From an uncultured Eubacteriales bacterium (lineage in GTDB: Bacteria > Bacillota > Clostridia > Oscillospirales > Acutalibacteraceae), in NCBI GenBank assembly GCA_934541115.1, contig CAKTDF010000002.1, positions 62,001 through 126,000 on the forward strand: a DNA stretch of 64,000 nt, in the 5' to 3' direction. Of this stretch, positions 8,818-18,795 are shown piece after piece; within the stretch, counting starts at the first letter, position 1; each line of letters begins with the position of its first letter. A program made the position numbers and the translations under genes. The notes beneath the pieces were generated by a model. That model did no database searches and was not told where the DNA came from. It was given only the letters and a program-made list of their open reading frames with translations.

Positions 8818-11079
8818 ATGGCAAAAAAGAAAAAATCAATAAAGAAAGATACAGATATTACCGAGCTTTTGAAGCATGCGCATATTTCCTCGGCAGGAGA
8901 AGTTGTTGATCAGCCGATAATAGATGCACTTGAAATCAACTATATGCCATACGCAATGAGCGTCATTCTTTCTCGTGCAATTCCGGAAATTGACGGTCTC
9001 AAACCATCGCACAGAAAGCTGCTGTACACAATGTATAAGATGAACCTGCTGAACGGAGCAAGAACAAAATCTGCCAACATTGTAGGACAAACTATGCGCC
9101 TCAATCCTCACGGTGACGCGTCGATTTATGAAACTATGGTTCGCCTTGCCAGGGGAAATGAAACGCTCCTTTGCCCGTTTGTTGACTCAAAAGGCAACTT
9201 CGGCAAAGCATATTCGCGTGACATGCACTACGCTGCAGCAAGATATACCGAGGCAAAGCTTGAACCGGTTTGCAGTGAGATGTTCGGTGATATTGATAAG
9301 AATACCGTTGATTTTGTTGACAACTATGACAGCACAACAAAAGAGCCTGTTTTGCTGCCTGTAACATTTCCTTCAATTCTCGCCAATGTCAGTCTCGGCA
9401 TCGCTGTTGGCATGGCAAGCTCAATTTGCTCATTTAATCTCAAAGAACTTTGTGAGACTACAATTGAGCTTATTAAAAATCAGGAGCACAATGTTATTGA
9501 CACTTTGCCGGCTCCGGATTTTATCGGCGGAGGTTCAATTATATATGACCGCAAAAATATTGAGGACGTATATAATACAGGGCGCGGCTCTATCAAAGTC
9601 CGTGCCAAGTATCGCTATGACAAGGAGTACAACTGCATTGACGTATACGAGATTCCGCCAACAACAACAGCCGAGGCCATTATTGATAAGATTATTGAGC
9701 GGATCAAAGCAGGAACCTTTAAGGAAATCAGCGATATTCGCGATGAAACAGACAGACAGGGTTTGAAAATCACAATTGACCTCAAAAGGGGAGTTGACCC
9801 CGAAAAGCTTATGCAGAAGCTTTATAAATCAACGCCGCTCGAAGATTCTTTTTCCTGCAATTTCAATGTTCTCATTAACGGATACCCAAAGGTGCTTTCC
9901 GTAAAGAATATTCTCCTTGAATGGATTCGCTTCAGAGGAAAGTGTGTACACAGACGTATAAGCTTTGACCTTGAAAAAGCAAAAGACCGACTGCACCTTT
10001 TGAAAGGACTCGAAAAAATTCTTCTTGATATTGACAAAGCCATTTCAATTATAAGGAATACCGAAGAAGAGGGAGAAGTTGTCCCGAATCTTATGGTGGG
10101 CTTTGGTATTGACAAAATCCAAGCGGAATATGTTGCCGAAATAAAACTGCGTCATCTTAACCGTGAGTATATTCTCAAACGCTTAAAGGATATTGAGAAT
10201 CTGACATCAGACATAGCAGATATGGAGGATACACTTTCAAGCAAGGCAAAAATCAGAAAAGTAATTATTAAAGAGCTTGAGAATGTAATTAAAAAGTACG
10301 GAATAGAGCGCCGAAGCGACATACTTTATGTTTCGGATATTGAAGAATCAGAGCCGGAGGAGACCATTTCGGATTACCCCGTTACTGTTTTTTATACAAA
10401 GGACGGATACTTCAAAAAAATTACACCGCAATCATTAAGAATGAGCGGCGAACAGAAACTAAAAGAGGGCGATGAGATCGTTCTTCAGCTTGAAACAAGC
10501 AATGCAAAGGAAGTGCTGTTCTTCACGGACAAGCATCAGGTGTATAAGGCAAGGCTTTCTGACTTCGCCGACACAAAAGCTTCTGTCCTCGGTGAATACG
10601 TTGCGTCCAAGCTGTCTATGGACGAGGACGAAAGCACGGTTTTCGCAGCCGTTCTGAATAATGATTATAACGGATTTATGCTGTTTTTCTTTGAAAACGG
10701 CAAGGCTGCAAAAGTCAACCTTTCTTCATATGCTACAAAAGCAAACAGAAAAAAGCTCATAAAAGCCTATTCGGATAAATCTCCGCTTGTTCAAATTATG
10801 ATGATTCAAGAGGACAAAGATCTTGTTATCGAAACAACGAGCGGCAGATATCTGCTCTTTAACACGGCACTTATTTCGCCGAAAGCTATGAAAGATACAC
10901 AAGGCGTTGCCTGTATGACGCTCAAACGCGGCAATCGCATTTCGCTCGTACGTGATTATAAGGAGGGCGAATTTGTTAAACCGTATAGGTATAAGTCAAA
11001 AAATCTTCCGTCAACCGGTGCTCTCCTAAGCACTGAAGATGCCGCGCTTAAAAATAATATCCGGCTTGAAGGATTTTGA
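8818..11079 (+). CDS. parC: DNA topoisomerase IV/gyrase-like subunit A (ParC-like)
   Basis: This 753-residue DNA-breakage subunit has the SRAIPEIDGLKPSHRK winged-helix segment and the catalytic Tyr at residue 143 (ARYTEAKL) that forms the 5'-phosphotyrosyl link. After about residue 500 comes a degenerate beta-pinwheel with repeated FFT/FFF hairpins. No clear GyrA box (QRRGGKG) is visible, which favours a topoisomerase IV-type role. GAGAGG SD precedes the ATG. The gene is coupled with the B subunit upstream and is followed by a strong terminator. Confidence 0.85.
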   Translation: MAKKKKSIKKDTDITELLKHAHISSAGEVVDQPIIDALEINYMPYAMSVILSRAIPEIDGLKPSHRKLLYTMYKMNLLNGARTKSANIVGQTMRLNPHGDASIYETMVRLARGNETLLCPFVDSKGNFGKAYSRDMHYAAARYTEAKLEPVCSEMFGDIDKNTVDFVDNYDSTTKEPVLLPVTFPSILANVSLGIAVGMASSICSFNLKELCETTIELIKNQEHNVIDTLPAPDFIGGGSIIYDRKNIEDVYNTGRGSIKVRAKYRYDKEYNCIDVYEIPPTTTAEAIIDKIIERIKAGTFKEISDIRDETDRQGLKITIDLKRGVDPEKLMQKLYKSTPLEDSFSCNFNVLINGYPKVLSVKNILLEWIRFRGKCVHRRISFDLEKAKDRLHLLKGLEKILLDIDKAISIIRNTEEEGEVVPNLMVGFGIDKIQAEYVAEIKLRHLNREYILKRLKDIENLTSDIADMEDTLSSKAKIRKVIIKELENVIKKYGIERRSDILYVSDIEESEPEETISDYPVTVFYTKDGYFKKITPQSLRMSGEQKLKEGDEIVLQLETSNAKEVLFFTDKHQVYKARLSDFADTKASVLGEYVASKLSMDEDESTVFAAVLNNDYNGFMLFFFENGKAAKVNLSSYATKANRKKLIKAYSDKSPLVQIMMIQEDKDLVIETTSGRYLLFNTALISPKAMKDTQGVACMTLKRGNRISLVRDYKEGEFVKPYRYKSKNLPSTGALLSTEDAALKNNIRLEGF

Positions 11080-11089
11080 CATATAAGCT

Positions 11090-11128
11090 AAAAACATTGC
11101 AGACTGTTTTTTAGTCTGCAATGTTTTT
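11090..11128 (+). terminator. Intrinsic terminator after parC
   Basis: A 16-bp perfect stem (11090-11105 with 11113-11128) has a 7-nt loop. The 5' arm begins AAAAA and the 3' arm ends TTTTT, so it can act in both directions. Confidence 0.9.
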
Positions 11129-11168
11129 GTTAGGAGAATTATAATTAAGTGCGCAGATGCCAAAGAGA

Positions 11169-11209
11169 AAGTATTGCGTCAGACTCGCAAGTCATCGCAG
11201 GCAATACTT
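11169..11209 (-). terminator. Stem-loop downstream of rnhA
   Basis: A 9-bp outer stem (AAGTATTGC/GCAATACTT) encloses a small GACT-CGCA-AGTC hairpin. On the minus strand it follows the rnhA stop by 9 bases and is followed by a moderately T-rich stretch (TCTCTTT), so I read it as the rnhA terminator. Confidence 0.5.
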
Positions 11210-11217
11210 ACGTTATA

Positions 11218-11658
11218 TCAGTCATGGAACTTCATACTTTGAGCAACTGCCATTTCATCGCAGCGTTCATTTTCCGGGTGACCGGCATGACCCTTTATCC
11301 AATTGAAAGTGACTGTATGCTCCTCGCAAAGCGACAATAAGGTATCCCAAAGGTCCGGATTAAGCGCGGGCTTTTTATCCTTTTTGCGCCAGTTGTTCTT
11401 TTTCCAGCCAGCAGCCCAGCCAAGAGTAATACCGTCAGAAACATATTTTGAATCGGTAATAACGGTGACATTGCAGGGTTCTTTCAAAGCGTTCAGAGCT
11501 TCAATAACTGCTGTCAATTCCATACGATTGTTTGTTGTTTGAGCCTCGCCGCCGGAAAGCTCCTTGCGCTTTCCTTTGTAATCGAGAATGGCGCCCCAGC
11601 CGCCGGGACCCGGATTGCCGGAGCAGGCACCGTCTGTATATATAGTTACTTCTTTCAT
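11218..11658 (-). CDS. rnhA: Ribonuclease HI
   Basis: This 146-residue protein hydrolyses RNA in RNA:DNA hybrids. All catalytic elements are visible: YTDGACSGNPGPGG with the first Asp, the Glu of NRMELTAVIEAL, the Asp of TDSKYV, the His of WIKGHAGHPENERCDE, and the final Asp in the same segment. The tryptophan-rich basic handle (GWKKNNWRKKDKK) is present, so this is the E. coli-like HI type. It stands alone on the minus strand, convergent with parC. Confidence 0.95.
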   Translation of the reverse strand: MKEVTIYTDGACSGNPGPGGWGAILDYKGKRKELSGGEAQTTNNRMELTAVIEALNALKEPCNVTVITDSKYVSDGITLGWAAGWKKNNWRKKDKKPALNPDLWDTLLSLCEEHTVTFNWIKGHAGHPENERCDEMAVAQSMKFHD

Positions 11659-11797
11659 TTCAATACCTCTTACTTAATTTCAGTAATTCTATCATAAAGG
11701 GAGAAGTTTATCAAGTGTGACTATATTTAAACTTTTCGGTTCAAAATACAAATTGCAAAGCAATTTAGAAATAATGTGTTAATAAATACGGCTTACC

Positions 11798-11826
11798 TTG
11801 ACACGGTAGCTAAAAAATAGTAATAT
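11798..11826 (+). promoter_or_regulatory. Sigma-A-type promoter of the RNase J gene
   Basis: A perfect -35 TTGACA (11798-11803) is followed, after a 17-bp spacer, by TAATAT (11821-11826). It lies about 78 bp upstream of the RNase J start. Confidence 0.8.
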
Positions 11827-11903
11827 ATATAGTAATTATATCGAATTTTTATGCGAATTTTACATATAATGTTAAATTTATAAAGGAGTGTATGTACTGA
11901 CAT

Positions 11904-13679
11904 ATGAATGAAAAAAACAATAATACTTCTCAACGGACAACAAAGCCTGCGATAAAGGCAAAAAAAGGACAAACGTTTTACTACAAAAAGAAAAAACCAC
12001 CGAAGAAAAAAACTGAACCGCAAAAACCTATCAAAATATCATTTCTCGGCGGAATAAATGAAGTCGGCAAAAATATGACTGTGTTTGAATATGACGGAGA
12101 CATGATAATCGTCGATTGCGGACTTGCCTTTCCGGATGAGGATATGTTCGGAATCGATCTTGTTATTCCAGATTTCACCTATGTTCTCAGCAACGCAGAC
12201 CGTCTTAAGGGTATTGTTATAACACACGGACATGAAGACCACATTGGTTCTCTTGCATATCTATTGAGAAACCACAATGTTCCTGTTTACAGCACCAGAC
12301 TTACCAACGGTCTTATTGAGGGCAAGCTTCGTGAGCACGGACTGCTTGAAGGCGCAAAGCTCAATGTTGCGGCTCCCGGTGACAAGATCAAACTCGGAGA
12401 ATTTGAAGTTGAATTTATACATGTGAATCACTCGATTCCAGACGCTGTGGGTTTTGCAATCAAGTGTGCAACCGGAACAATCGTACACACAGGCGACTTC
12501 AAAATCGACAGCACACCTGTTGATGGTGGTATGATCGATCTTGCACGCTTTGGTCAGCTTGGAAACGAGGGTGTCCTTTGTATGCTTTCAGATTCTACCA
12601 ATGCCGAGCGCCCCGGTTTTACAGAAAGTGAGCATAAAGTCGGAGATTCATTTGAAATGCTTTTCAGAAAAGCCGGAGCACGACGGATAATCGTTGCGAC
12701 GTTTGCCTCAAATATCCACCGAGTTCAGCAAATAATTGATGTTGCCCAAAGTCTTGGCAGAAAAGTTGCTCTTTCCGGCAGAAGTCTTGAAAACGTTGTT
12801 GCCGTCAGTCGTGAACTTGGTTACCTCAAGGTTCCGGACGGCGTAATAATTGATCTTAATCTTATTGACAAATACAGCGACCATGAACTTGTTTTAATAA
12901 CCACCGGCAGTCAGGGCGAACCGATGTCGGCGCTGACTCGCATGGCGTTTTCCGATCACAGAAAGGTTGCCATAACCCCAAATGATTATGTAATTATCTC
13001 GGCAACGCCGATTCCCGGCAATGAAAAAACCGTTAGCCGCGTTATCAACGAACTTATGAAGCTCGGTGCCGAAGTTGTCTATGAAAAAATGTATGATGTT
13101 CACGTTTCCGGTCATGCCTGCAGTGAGGAACTGAAGCTCATGCTCGGAATTGTCAGACCAAAGTTTTTCATTCCCGTCCACGGCGAGCAAAAACACCTTC
13201 AAAAGCATGCGCGTCTTGCTGTTTCAATGGGATTTGACAATGAAAACATTGTAATTGTTGAAAACGGCGCGAGCTATGAACTTACTTCATCGAGTCTCAA
13301 AAAAGTTGCAAACGTTCCGGCAGGTCAGGTATTTGTTGACGGTCTCGGAGTAGGTGATGTGGGCAGTATCGTTATACGTGACAGAAAACATCTTGCCGAG
13401 GACGGAATCATAATTGTTGTTGCCGCAATTGACAGCATCAGCCGCTCCATTGTTTCCGGTCCGGACGTTGTTTCGCGCGGATTTGTATTTGTGCGTGAAT
13501 CCGAGGAACTGATTGAAGAAGCAAGAAACACTGCGGAGATGACAATCAACCGTTGCTTTGATAGAAATATCCGCGAGTGGGGAACTATTAAAAGCAGAGT
13601 ACGCGACGATGTCTCAAAATTGATGTATGAACGTACAAAGCGCAGCCCGATGGTGCTGCCTATCCTTATGGAGATTTAA
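11904..13679 (+). CDS. rnj: Ribonuclease J
   Basis: This 591-residue metallo-beta-lactamase/beta-CASP nuclease acts as endo- and 5'-3' exoribonuclease in mRNA turnover and rRNA maturation. The zinc motif HGHEDH begins at residue 108, and TGDFKID, SDSTNAERPG and the beta-CASP GSQGEP motif are visible. A lysine-rich extension of about 45 residues precedes the catalytic core. AAGGAG lies 15 nt upstream of the ATG. It heads a cluster ending with tilS and hpt. Confidence 0.93.
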   Translation: MNEKNNNTSQRTTKPAIKAKKGQTFYYKKKKPPKKKTEPQKPIKISFLGGINEVGKNMTVFEYDGDMIIVDCGLAFPDEDMFGIDLVIPDFTYVLSNADRLKGIVITHGHEDHIGSLAYLLRNHNVPVYSTRLTNGLIEGKLREHGLLEGAKLNVAAPGDKIKLGEFEVEFIHVNHSIPDAVGFAIKCATGTIVHTGDFKIDSTPVDGGMIDLARFGQLGNEGVLCMLSDSTNAERPGFTESEHKVGDSFEMLFRKAGARRIIVATFASNIHRVQQIIDVAQSLGRKVALSGRSLENVVAVSRELGYLKVPDGVIIDLNLIDKYSDHELVLITTGSQGEPMSALTRMAFSDHRKVAITPNDYVIISATPIPGNEKTVSRVINELMKLGAEVVYEKMYDVHVSGHACSEELKLMLGIVRPKFFIPVHGEQKHLQKHARLAVSMGFDNENIVIVENGASYELTSSSLKKVANVPAGQVFVDGLGVGDVGSIVIRDRKHLAEDGIIIVVAAIDSISRSIVSGPDVVSRGFVFVRESEELIEEARNTAEMTINRCFDRNIREWGTIKSRVRDDVSKLMYERTKRSPMVLPILMEI

Positions 13680-13680
13680 A

Positions 13681-15660
13681 ATGAAAAAGCTTTGGAAAAG
13701 GTTTGACACTTCCATAATTTCTTTTGTTTTCGCATTATTTTGCGTAACGGCAACGTTCTTTTATAATACCGTACTTGCAGTTTGCGAATGCGTTCTGTTT
13801 GTTCTGTTATTTTTGACAAAGTGGCTTTATCAGAAACGCGTTAAGCAAAAGCTGCTTTATCAGGTCAGAACGGTTGCAGATGAGCTTGACTTTGAGCGCG
13901 GAGAGGCTTTTAAAAAGCTCACCGTTGCTTGCGCGGTAATAGAAAAGAGCGGTCAGCTTGTTTGGATAAATGAAAGTTTTAAGGAAACTTTTTCAATCAA
14001 CGAAAAAACACCGGTTTGCTCAATTTCAACCGTTTTAAACCGCGAAGGTAACATCGAACGTTTAATTGAGGGCAAAGGCTACCGTATACGAGTCGGTCAG
14101 AAGTATTTTGCCGTTTATTCAAGTGAAGCCGAGCTTGACAGTGATGAATTGTATCTTCTTTACTTTTTTGACGAGACAAAACTCAGAAAAACCGAGAAGG
14201 ACTATTACGACTCAAGACCGTCAATTATGCTTTGCGTTATTGATAATGCGAATGAAGTGTATCAGACCTTTAAGGAGAGCGAGTGCGCCTCAATTTTCAG
14301 CCGTATAGAGCAGGCTATTGATTCATGGGCTGCATCGTACGGTGCTCTTTGCAGAAAGTACTCAAACAGTAGAATGCTGATTTTTGTTGAGGAACGCTCG
14401 CTCCAAAAAATGATTTCAGAAAAATTTGCAATTCTTGATACCATACGCAACATGAGTCATGACGGTAAGAACTGCGGTGTTACGCTCTCGATCGGGGTCG
14501 GCAAAGAATCTACGTTGATTGCTGCAAATGATTCGGCAAAGCAAGCCCTTGATATGGCGCAAAGCCGCGGCGGCGACCAGGTTGCAATAAGACATGAAGC
14601 GCAGTATAAGTTTTACGGCGGCGTTTCTGCCGGTTTTGAAAAACGCAACAAGGTTAAAACACGCCTTATTTCAAAGTCAATTGCCTCCATAATCAACGAT
14701 AGTGAAAATGTTTTGATTATGGGACACCGTTTTTCTGATTTTGACGCTTTCGGCGGTTCAGTCGGGATGTTTGCCATTGCCTCACATTTTCATAAAAAGG
14801 CAAATATTGTGATTGACAGACAGACGACACTTGCCGGTCCTCTCGTTGATTCATTTCTTGAACATTATCCGTCAGATGTATTGGTCTCGCCGGAAAAGGC
14901 ACGTTTTCTTATTAGTGAAAACACCTTGGTAATTGTTGTTGATACGCATAAAAAAGACTTTTCCGAAGCACCTGCCCTTTTGGACAAAGCAGAAAAGATC
15001 ATGGTAATTGATCACCATAGAAAATCTGTAGGCTTTATTGAGAACACCGTAATGTTCTATCACGCACCGACAGCCTCATCTGCCTGTGAAATGATTGCAG
15101 AAATTTGCGAATATGTTGATACTTCGCCATTTATAGACAGTATGACGGCACAAGCTCTTCTTGCAGGTATTATGCTTGATACCCGTAATTTTATTGTCAG
15201 AACCGGAGTGCGTACGTTTGAAGCTGCGGCGTATCTGCGCTCCAGAGCCGCAAGCACAATCGAGGCAAAAAAGCTGTTTTCGAATGATATGGGCATTTTC
15301 CACAAACGGAACGCTGTTATTGATAATTCACACATTTACAACGGTATCTTTGCAATATCCGTTGCGGATTTTAAGGATAAGAATATTCGTTTGATAACGT
15401 CACAGGCTGCCGATGAGATGCTCAATGTTGAGGGAATAAAGGCTTCATTTGTTTTGTATGAAGCACCCGGTTTCGTGAATATTTCCGCCCGTTCTTACGG
15501 AGAGGTAAATGTTCAGATAATCATGGAGATTCTCGGTGGCGGCGGTCATCAAACGATGTCGGCGTGTCAACTTGAGAACACGTCGATTGACGAAGCTGTT
15601 CGACGTTTAAAAAATGCAATTGATAAATATTTAAGTGAAACCACGGAGGTAGCAAAATGA
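13681..15660 (+). CDS. gdpP: Cyclic-di-AMP phosphodiesterase GdpP
   Basis: This 659-residue membrane protein degrades c-di-AMP. Two N-terminal transmembrane helices (about 10-55) are followed by a PAS-like domain, a degenerate GGDEF domain and a DHH-DHHA1 phosphodiesterase. The DHH site shows GHRFSDFDAFG, VVDTHKKD and VIDHHRK (about residue 443), and GGGGHQ lies near 618. ATG 13681 is chosen because GGAG lies just upstream; an earlier in-frame start would overlap the RNase J gene. The stop overlaps the rplI start, an order (gdpP-rplI-dnaB) typical of Firmicutes. Confidence 0.93.
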   Translation: MKKLWKRFDTSIISFVFALFCVTATFFYNTVLAVCECVLFVLLFLTKWLYQKRVKQKLLYQVRTVADELDFERGEAFKKLTVACAVIEKSGQLVWINESFKETFSINEKTPVCSISTVLNREGNIERLIEGKGYRIRVGQKYFAVYSSEAELDSDELYLLYFFDETKLRKTEKDYYDSRPSIMLCVIDNANEVYQTFKESECASIFSRIEQAIDSWAASYGALCRKYSNSRMLIFVEERSLQKMISEKFAILDTIRNMSHDGKNCGVTLSIGVGKESTLIAANDSAKQALDMAQSRGGDQVAIRHEAQYKFYGGVSAGFEKRNKVKTRLISKSIASIINDSENVLIMGHRFSDFDAFGGSVGMFAIASHFHKKANIVIDRQTTLAGPLVDSFLEHYPSDVLVSPEKARFLISENTLVIVVDTHKKDFSEAPALLDKAEKIMVIDHHRKSVGFIENTVMFYHAPTASSACEMIAEICEYVDTSPFIDSMTAQALLAGIMLDTRNFIVRTGVRTFEAAAYLRSRAASTIEAKKLFSNDMGIFHKRNAVIDNSHIYNGIFAISVADFKDKNIRLITSQAADEMLNVEGIKASFVLYEAPGFVNISARSYGEVNVQIIMEILGGGGHQTMSACQLENTSIDEAVRRLKNAIDKYLSETTEVAK

Positions 15661-16097
15661 AAGTATTTTTGAAACAAGATGTTAAAGGGCTCGGAAAAAA
15701 AGGTGAACTTGTCAACACGTCTGACGGTTATGCCAGAAACTTTCTTTTTCCAAAGGGACTTGCTTCCGAAGCGAATGCACAGGCAATGTCCGAGTTTAAG
15801 AATAAACAGCAAGCTGAAAAATATAGAATCGATACTGAAACCGCAGCGGCAAAGGCGGCAGCCGAAAAGCTTTCGGGTAAGACTATCCGCATTTCCGCAA
15901 AAGCAGGACAAAACGGAAAGCTTTTTGGTTCAGTAACTTCAAAAGAAATTGCCGAGAAAGTTAAAGAGCAGTTCGGTATTGATGCAGACAAAAGAAAAAT
16001 TGTTGTTGATGATATTAAGCAGTTTGGTACTTATGAGTTTGAGGTCAAACTCTATCAGGGTATTTCAGCAAAACTTTTTGTAATGGTTGGTGAATGA
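15657..16097 (+). CDS. rplI: 50S ribosomal protein L9
   Basis: This 146-residue L9 has the N-terminal domain MKVFLKQDVKGLGKKGE, the DGYARNFLFPKGLA signature, a long Ala/Lys/Glu-rich connecting helix (about 42-80), and the C-terminal rRNA-binding domain. It binds 23S rRNA at the base of the L1 stalk. The ATG overlaps the gdpP stop by 4 bp (ATGA) and is preceded by GGAGG. Confidence 0.96.
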   Translation: MKVFLKQDVKGLGKKGELVNTSDGYARNFLFPKGLASEANAQAMSEFKNKQQAEKYRIDTETAAAKAAAEKLSGKTIRISAKAGQNGKLFGSVTSKEIAEKVKEQFGIDADKRKIVVDDIKQFGTYEFEVKLYQGISAKLFVMVGE

Positions 16098-16098
16098 T

Positions 16099-17487
16099 AT
16101 GCCGTCACCCGGTAACATTATCAGCCTTGATGATGTAAATATTCCATTCAGTCTTGAGGCTGAACAGGCCGTGCTCGGCAGTATTCTGAGCGAGCCGGAG
16201 TGTCTGTCTCAGGTTATGGTTATCATTAAGCCTGAATATTTCTATATGCCGGCGCATCGCTCTATTTTTCTCATTATGCAGGAAATTGACGCAGTTGGCG
16301 GCAAAATCGATCCTCTTATAGTACTTGAACGCCTCAAAACAGAAAAAGTCTATGACGATGCCGGAGGTAAGAACTATCTCTATCAGCTTGCTCAGTCTGT
16401 TCCGTCAACCGAAAATGTTGAAAGCTACTGTAAAATTATCAGAGAAAAGTTTTACATACGCTCTCTCATAAATGTTTCAAAAGACATAATTGAAAGAGCC
16501 TCAGGTTCTGAGGATTCTGCCGAACTTCTTTTGAATTTTGCGGAACAAAAGATTTACGACATTCGTCAGGGCAAGGTTACAAAGGGACCTGCAAGGCTTG
16601 GTGATATAATTGTCACTGAGGTTTATCCGGAGCTTCAACAGCTCAGTTCGGCGGACAGGGACAAGTACAGAGGATACACAACGGGATTTGTTGACCTTGA
16701 TAAAGCTATCACCGGACTGAATAAATCAGACCTTGTAATTATCGGTGCACGTCCTGCAATGGGTAAAACGAGTCTTGCTTTGAATATTGCTCGCAACACT
16801 GCGATGATGGGCAAGAAAAAGGTTCTTTTCTTTTCCCTGGAAATGACAAAAAAGCAGCTTGCTCAGCGTGTGCTTGCGACAGAAGCAAGGATCGAGAGCA
16901 CAAAGATGCGTACAGGAAACATCAGCGGGGAAGAATGGGGCAGACTCGCAACAGCCGCTGCCGTTTTAAGCAATTGTGATCTTTATTTTGATGATACCTC
17001 TGAAATGACTGTTCCGGAAATGAAATCAAGAATAAGACGTCTCAGAGATGTTGACGCTGTTTTTGTTGACTATCTTCAGCTCATGAAGAGCGGAACACGC
17101 ACCGAAGGACGTGTTCAGGAGGTTTCGGAGATTACCAGAAACCTTAAGCTTATGGCAAAAGACTTGAACATTCCTGTTGTGGTTTTGGCTCAGCTTGCAA
17201 GACGTACTGAGGCGAGCGGCAAGTCTCACAGACCTCAGCTCTCGGATTTGCGTGAATCCGGTTCAATTGAACAGGATGCGGATATTGTTATCATGCTGTA
17301 CCGTGACGAGTATTATGCCGAGAACAATGGTGAAGATTCTCAGCCGCAGGAGGAAAAACCGGCAGTAAATGAGGCGGAATTTATAATTTCTAAAAACAGA
17401 CACGGTCCTACAAATACTGTTAAGGTTGCATGGAACGGTGATTATACATTGTTCACCAACTTGGAGACTCTGAGAAATGATATGTAA
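16099..17487 (+). CDS. dnaB: Replicative DNA helicase DnaB
   Basis: This 462-residue hexameric helicase unwinds DNA at the replication fork. The N-terminal all-helical domain (PFSLEAEQAVLGSIL) precedes the RecA-like domain with Walker A GARPAMGKTS (about residue 216), VDYLQL as Walker B, and the SDLRESGSIEQDAD segment. ATG 16099 is used; a TTG four codons upstream would lengthen the overlap with rplI and has no better SD. It overlaps tilS by 11 bp. Confidence 0.95.
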   Translation: MPSPGNIISLDDVNIPFSLEAEQAVLGSILSEPECLSQVMVIIKPEYFYMPAHRSIFLIMQEIDAVGGKIDPLIVLERLKTEKVYDDAGGKNYLYQLAQSVPSTENVESYCKIIREKFYIRSLINVSKDIIERASGSEDSAELLLNFAEQKIYDIRQGKVTKGPARLGDIIVTEVYPELQQLSSADRDKYRGYTTGFVDLDKAITGLNKSDLVIIGARPAMGKTSLALNIARNTAMMGKKKVLFFSLEMTKKQLAQRVLATEARIESTKMRTGNISGEEWGRLATAAAVLSNCDLYFDDTSEMTVPEMKSRIRRLRDVDAVFVDYLQLMKSGTRTEGRVQEVSEITRNLKLMAKDLNIPVVVLAQLARRTEASGKSHRPQLSDLRESGSIEQDADIVIMLYRDEYYAENNGEDSQPQEEKPAVNEAEFIISKNRHGPTNTVKVAWNGDYTLFTNLETLRNDM

Positions 17488-18790
17488 GGTAAAGAAAACA
17501 ATTGAACGCTTTTCAATGCTCACCGGGGTCAAGACTGTTGCCGTTGGTCTTTCCGGCGGGGCAGACTCAGTTTGTTTGTTTGATATTTTATACAAGCTTC
17601 AGAGCGAATACGGATTTGTGTTGAAAGCAGTCCATGTTAATCATAATCTTAGAGGAGAAGAGGCTCTTTCGGATTGCAGATTTGTTGAGAATCTTTGCAA
17701 AAGCAGGGGAGTTGAACTGAACATAGTTTCGGTTGATGTTGCCGATATTGCAAAGAAAAAAAAGCTTGGACTTGAAGAATGCGGCAGAATGATTCGATAT
17801 GATGCATTTGAAAAAGTCGGTGCTGACAAAACAGCCGTTGCGCACACGCTTTCCGATTGTATTGAGACGTCGCTGTTTAATTTGGTTCGCGGTTCTTCGC
17901 TCACCGGCATTTGCCGAATTGCGCCCAAGAGAAATAACATAATCAGACCTTTGATTGACTGTTCACGTGATGAGGTGCTCAAATACTGCAAAGACAATTC
18001 TCTCGAATTTGTTACAGATTCAAGCAACCTCACCGATGAATATTCGCGCAACTTTCTGAGGCATAATGTCATTCCACAGTTAAAAAAGATAAATCCGGCG
18101 CTTGAACAAAGCTTTTTCCGCTTTTTTGAAAGCGTCGGAAACGATGAAGCTTATTTAAAAATGGCTGTCAAAGATGCACTTGAAAGCGCAAGACGCGAAA
18201 ATGGATTTGACAGACAGTTATTGCTCACTCTTGACTGTTCGATATTAAACAGGTGTATTCGTGCCATGCTTGAAGAAAAAATGAAAAAACAGGTTGAGGC
18301 ACGGCATATTTCACTTGTCTCGCAGGCAATTAAGAATACAGGAAAAATTCGGATCTCCGAGGACTTGTATATTACGGTTTCATGTGATATAATTAGCTTT
18401 CAATTTTTAAAAAAAATGATTGAGCCATGGTCTGCAACTGTTGTGAACGGTGAATTTGTTTCTCCGTATAAGCGTTATAAGCTTACTTCAGAGAGCAAAG
18501 TTGCTGTTAAAGAGCCAAATGATTTGATTGATTCGCAGTGTCTTTCCGACAATTTGGTTTTAAGGAGCCGCAGACCTGGTGACACTTTTACAAGTGCGAA
18601 AAGAGGAAACACAAAGTCGTTGAAAAAACTTTTTAACGAGCTGAAAATTCCGTTGGAAGAAAGAGAAAAACTTGCTGTTCTCGAAAGTGGCGGAATTGTC
18701 GTTTGGGTTGAACGTATTGGCACAAATAAGCCTTTCATTGTTACGGATAAAACCGCTAATCCGGTAAAAATAAAGATTAAGGAAGGATAG
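17477..18790 (+). CDS. tilS: tRNA(Ile)-lysidine synthase TilS
   Basis: This 437-residue enzyme converts C34 of tRNA(Ile) (CAU anticodon) to lysidine so that it reads AUA. It has the PP-loop SGGADS, HVNHNLRGEEA, a KRN/RPLID region, and the C-terminal substrate-binding domain (about 330-437) ending with the SLKKLFNE segment. The ATG lies inside dnaB. The gene is followed 5 bp later by hpt, the conserved tilS-hpt-ftsH order. Confidence 0.95.
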   Translation: MICKVKKTIERFSMLTGVKTVAVGLSGGADSVCLFDILYKLQSEYGFVLKAVHVNHNLRGEEALSDCRFVENLCKSRGVELNIVSVDVADIAKKKKLGLEECGRMIRYDAFEKVGADKTAVAHTLSDCIETSLFNLVRGSSLTGICRIAPKRNNIIRPLIDCSRDEVLKYCKDNSLEFVTDSSNLTDEYSRNFLRHNVIPQLKKINPALEQSFFRFFESVGNDEAYLKMAVKDALESARRENGFDRQLLLTLDCSILNRCIRAMLEEKMKKQVEARHISLVSQAIKNTGKIRISEDLYITVSCDIISFQFLKKMIEPWSATVVNGEFVSPYKRYKLTSESKVAVKEPNDLIDSQCLSDNLVLRSRRPGDTFTSAKRGNTKSLKKLFNELKIPLEEREKLAVLESGGIVVWVERIGTNKPFIVTDKTANPVKIKIKEG

Positions 18791-18795
18791 ATTAT

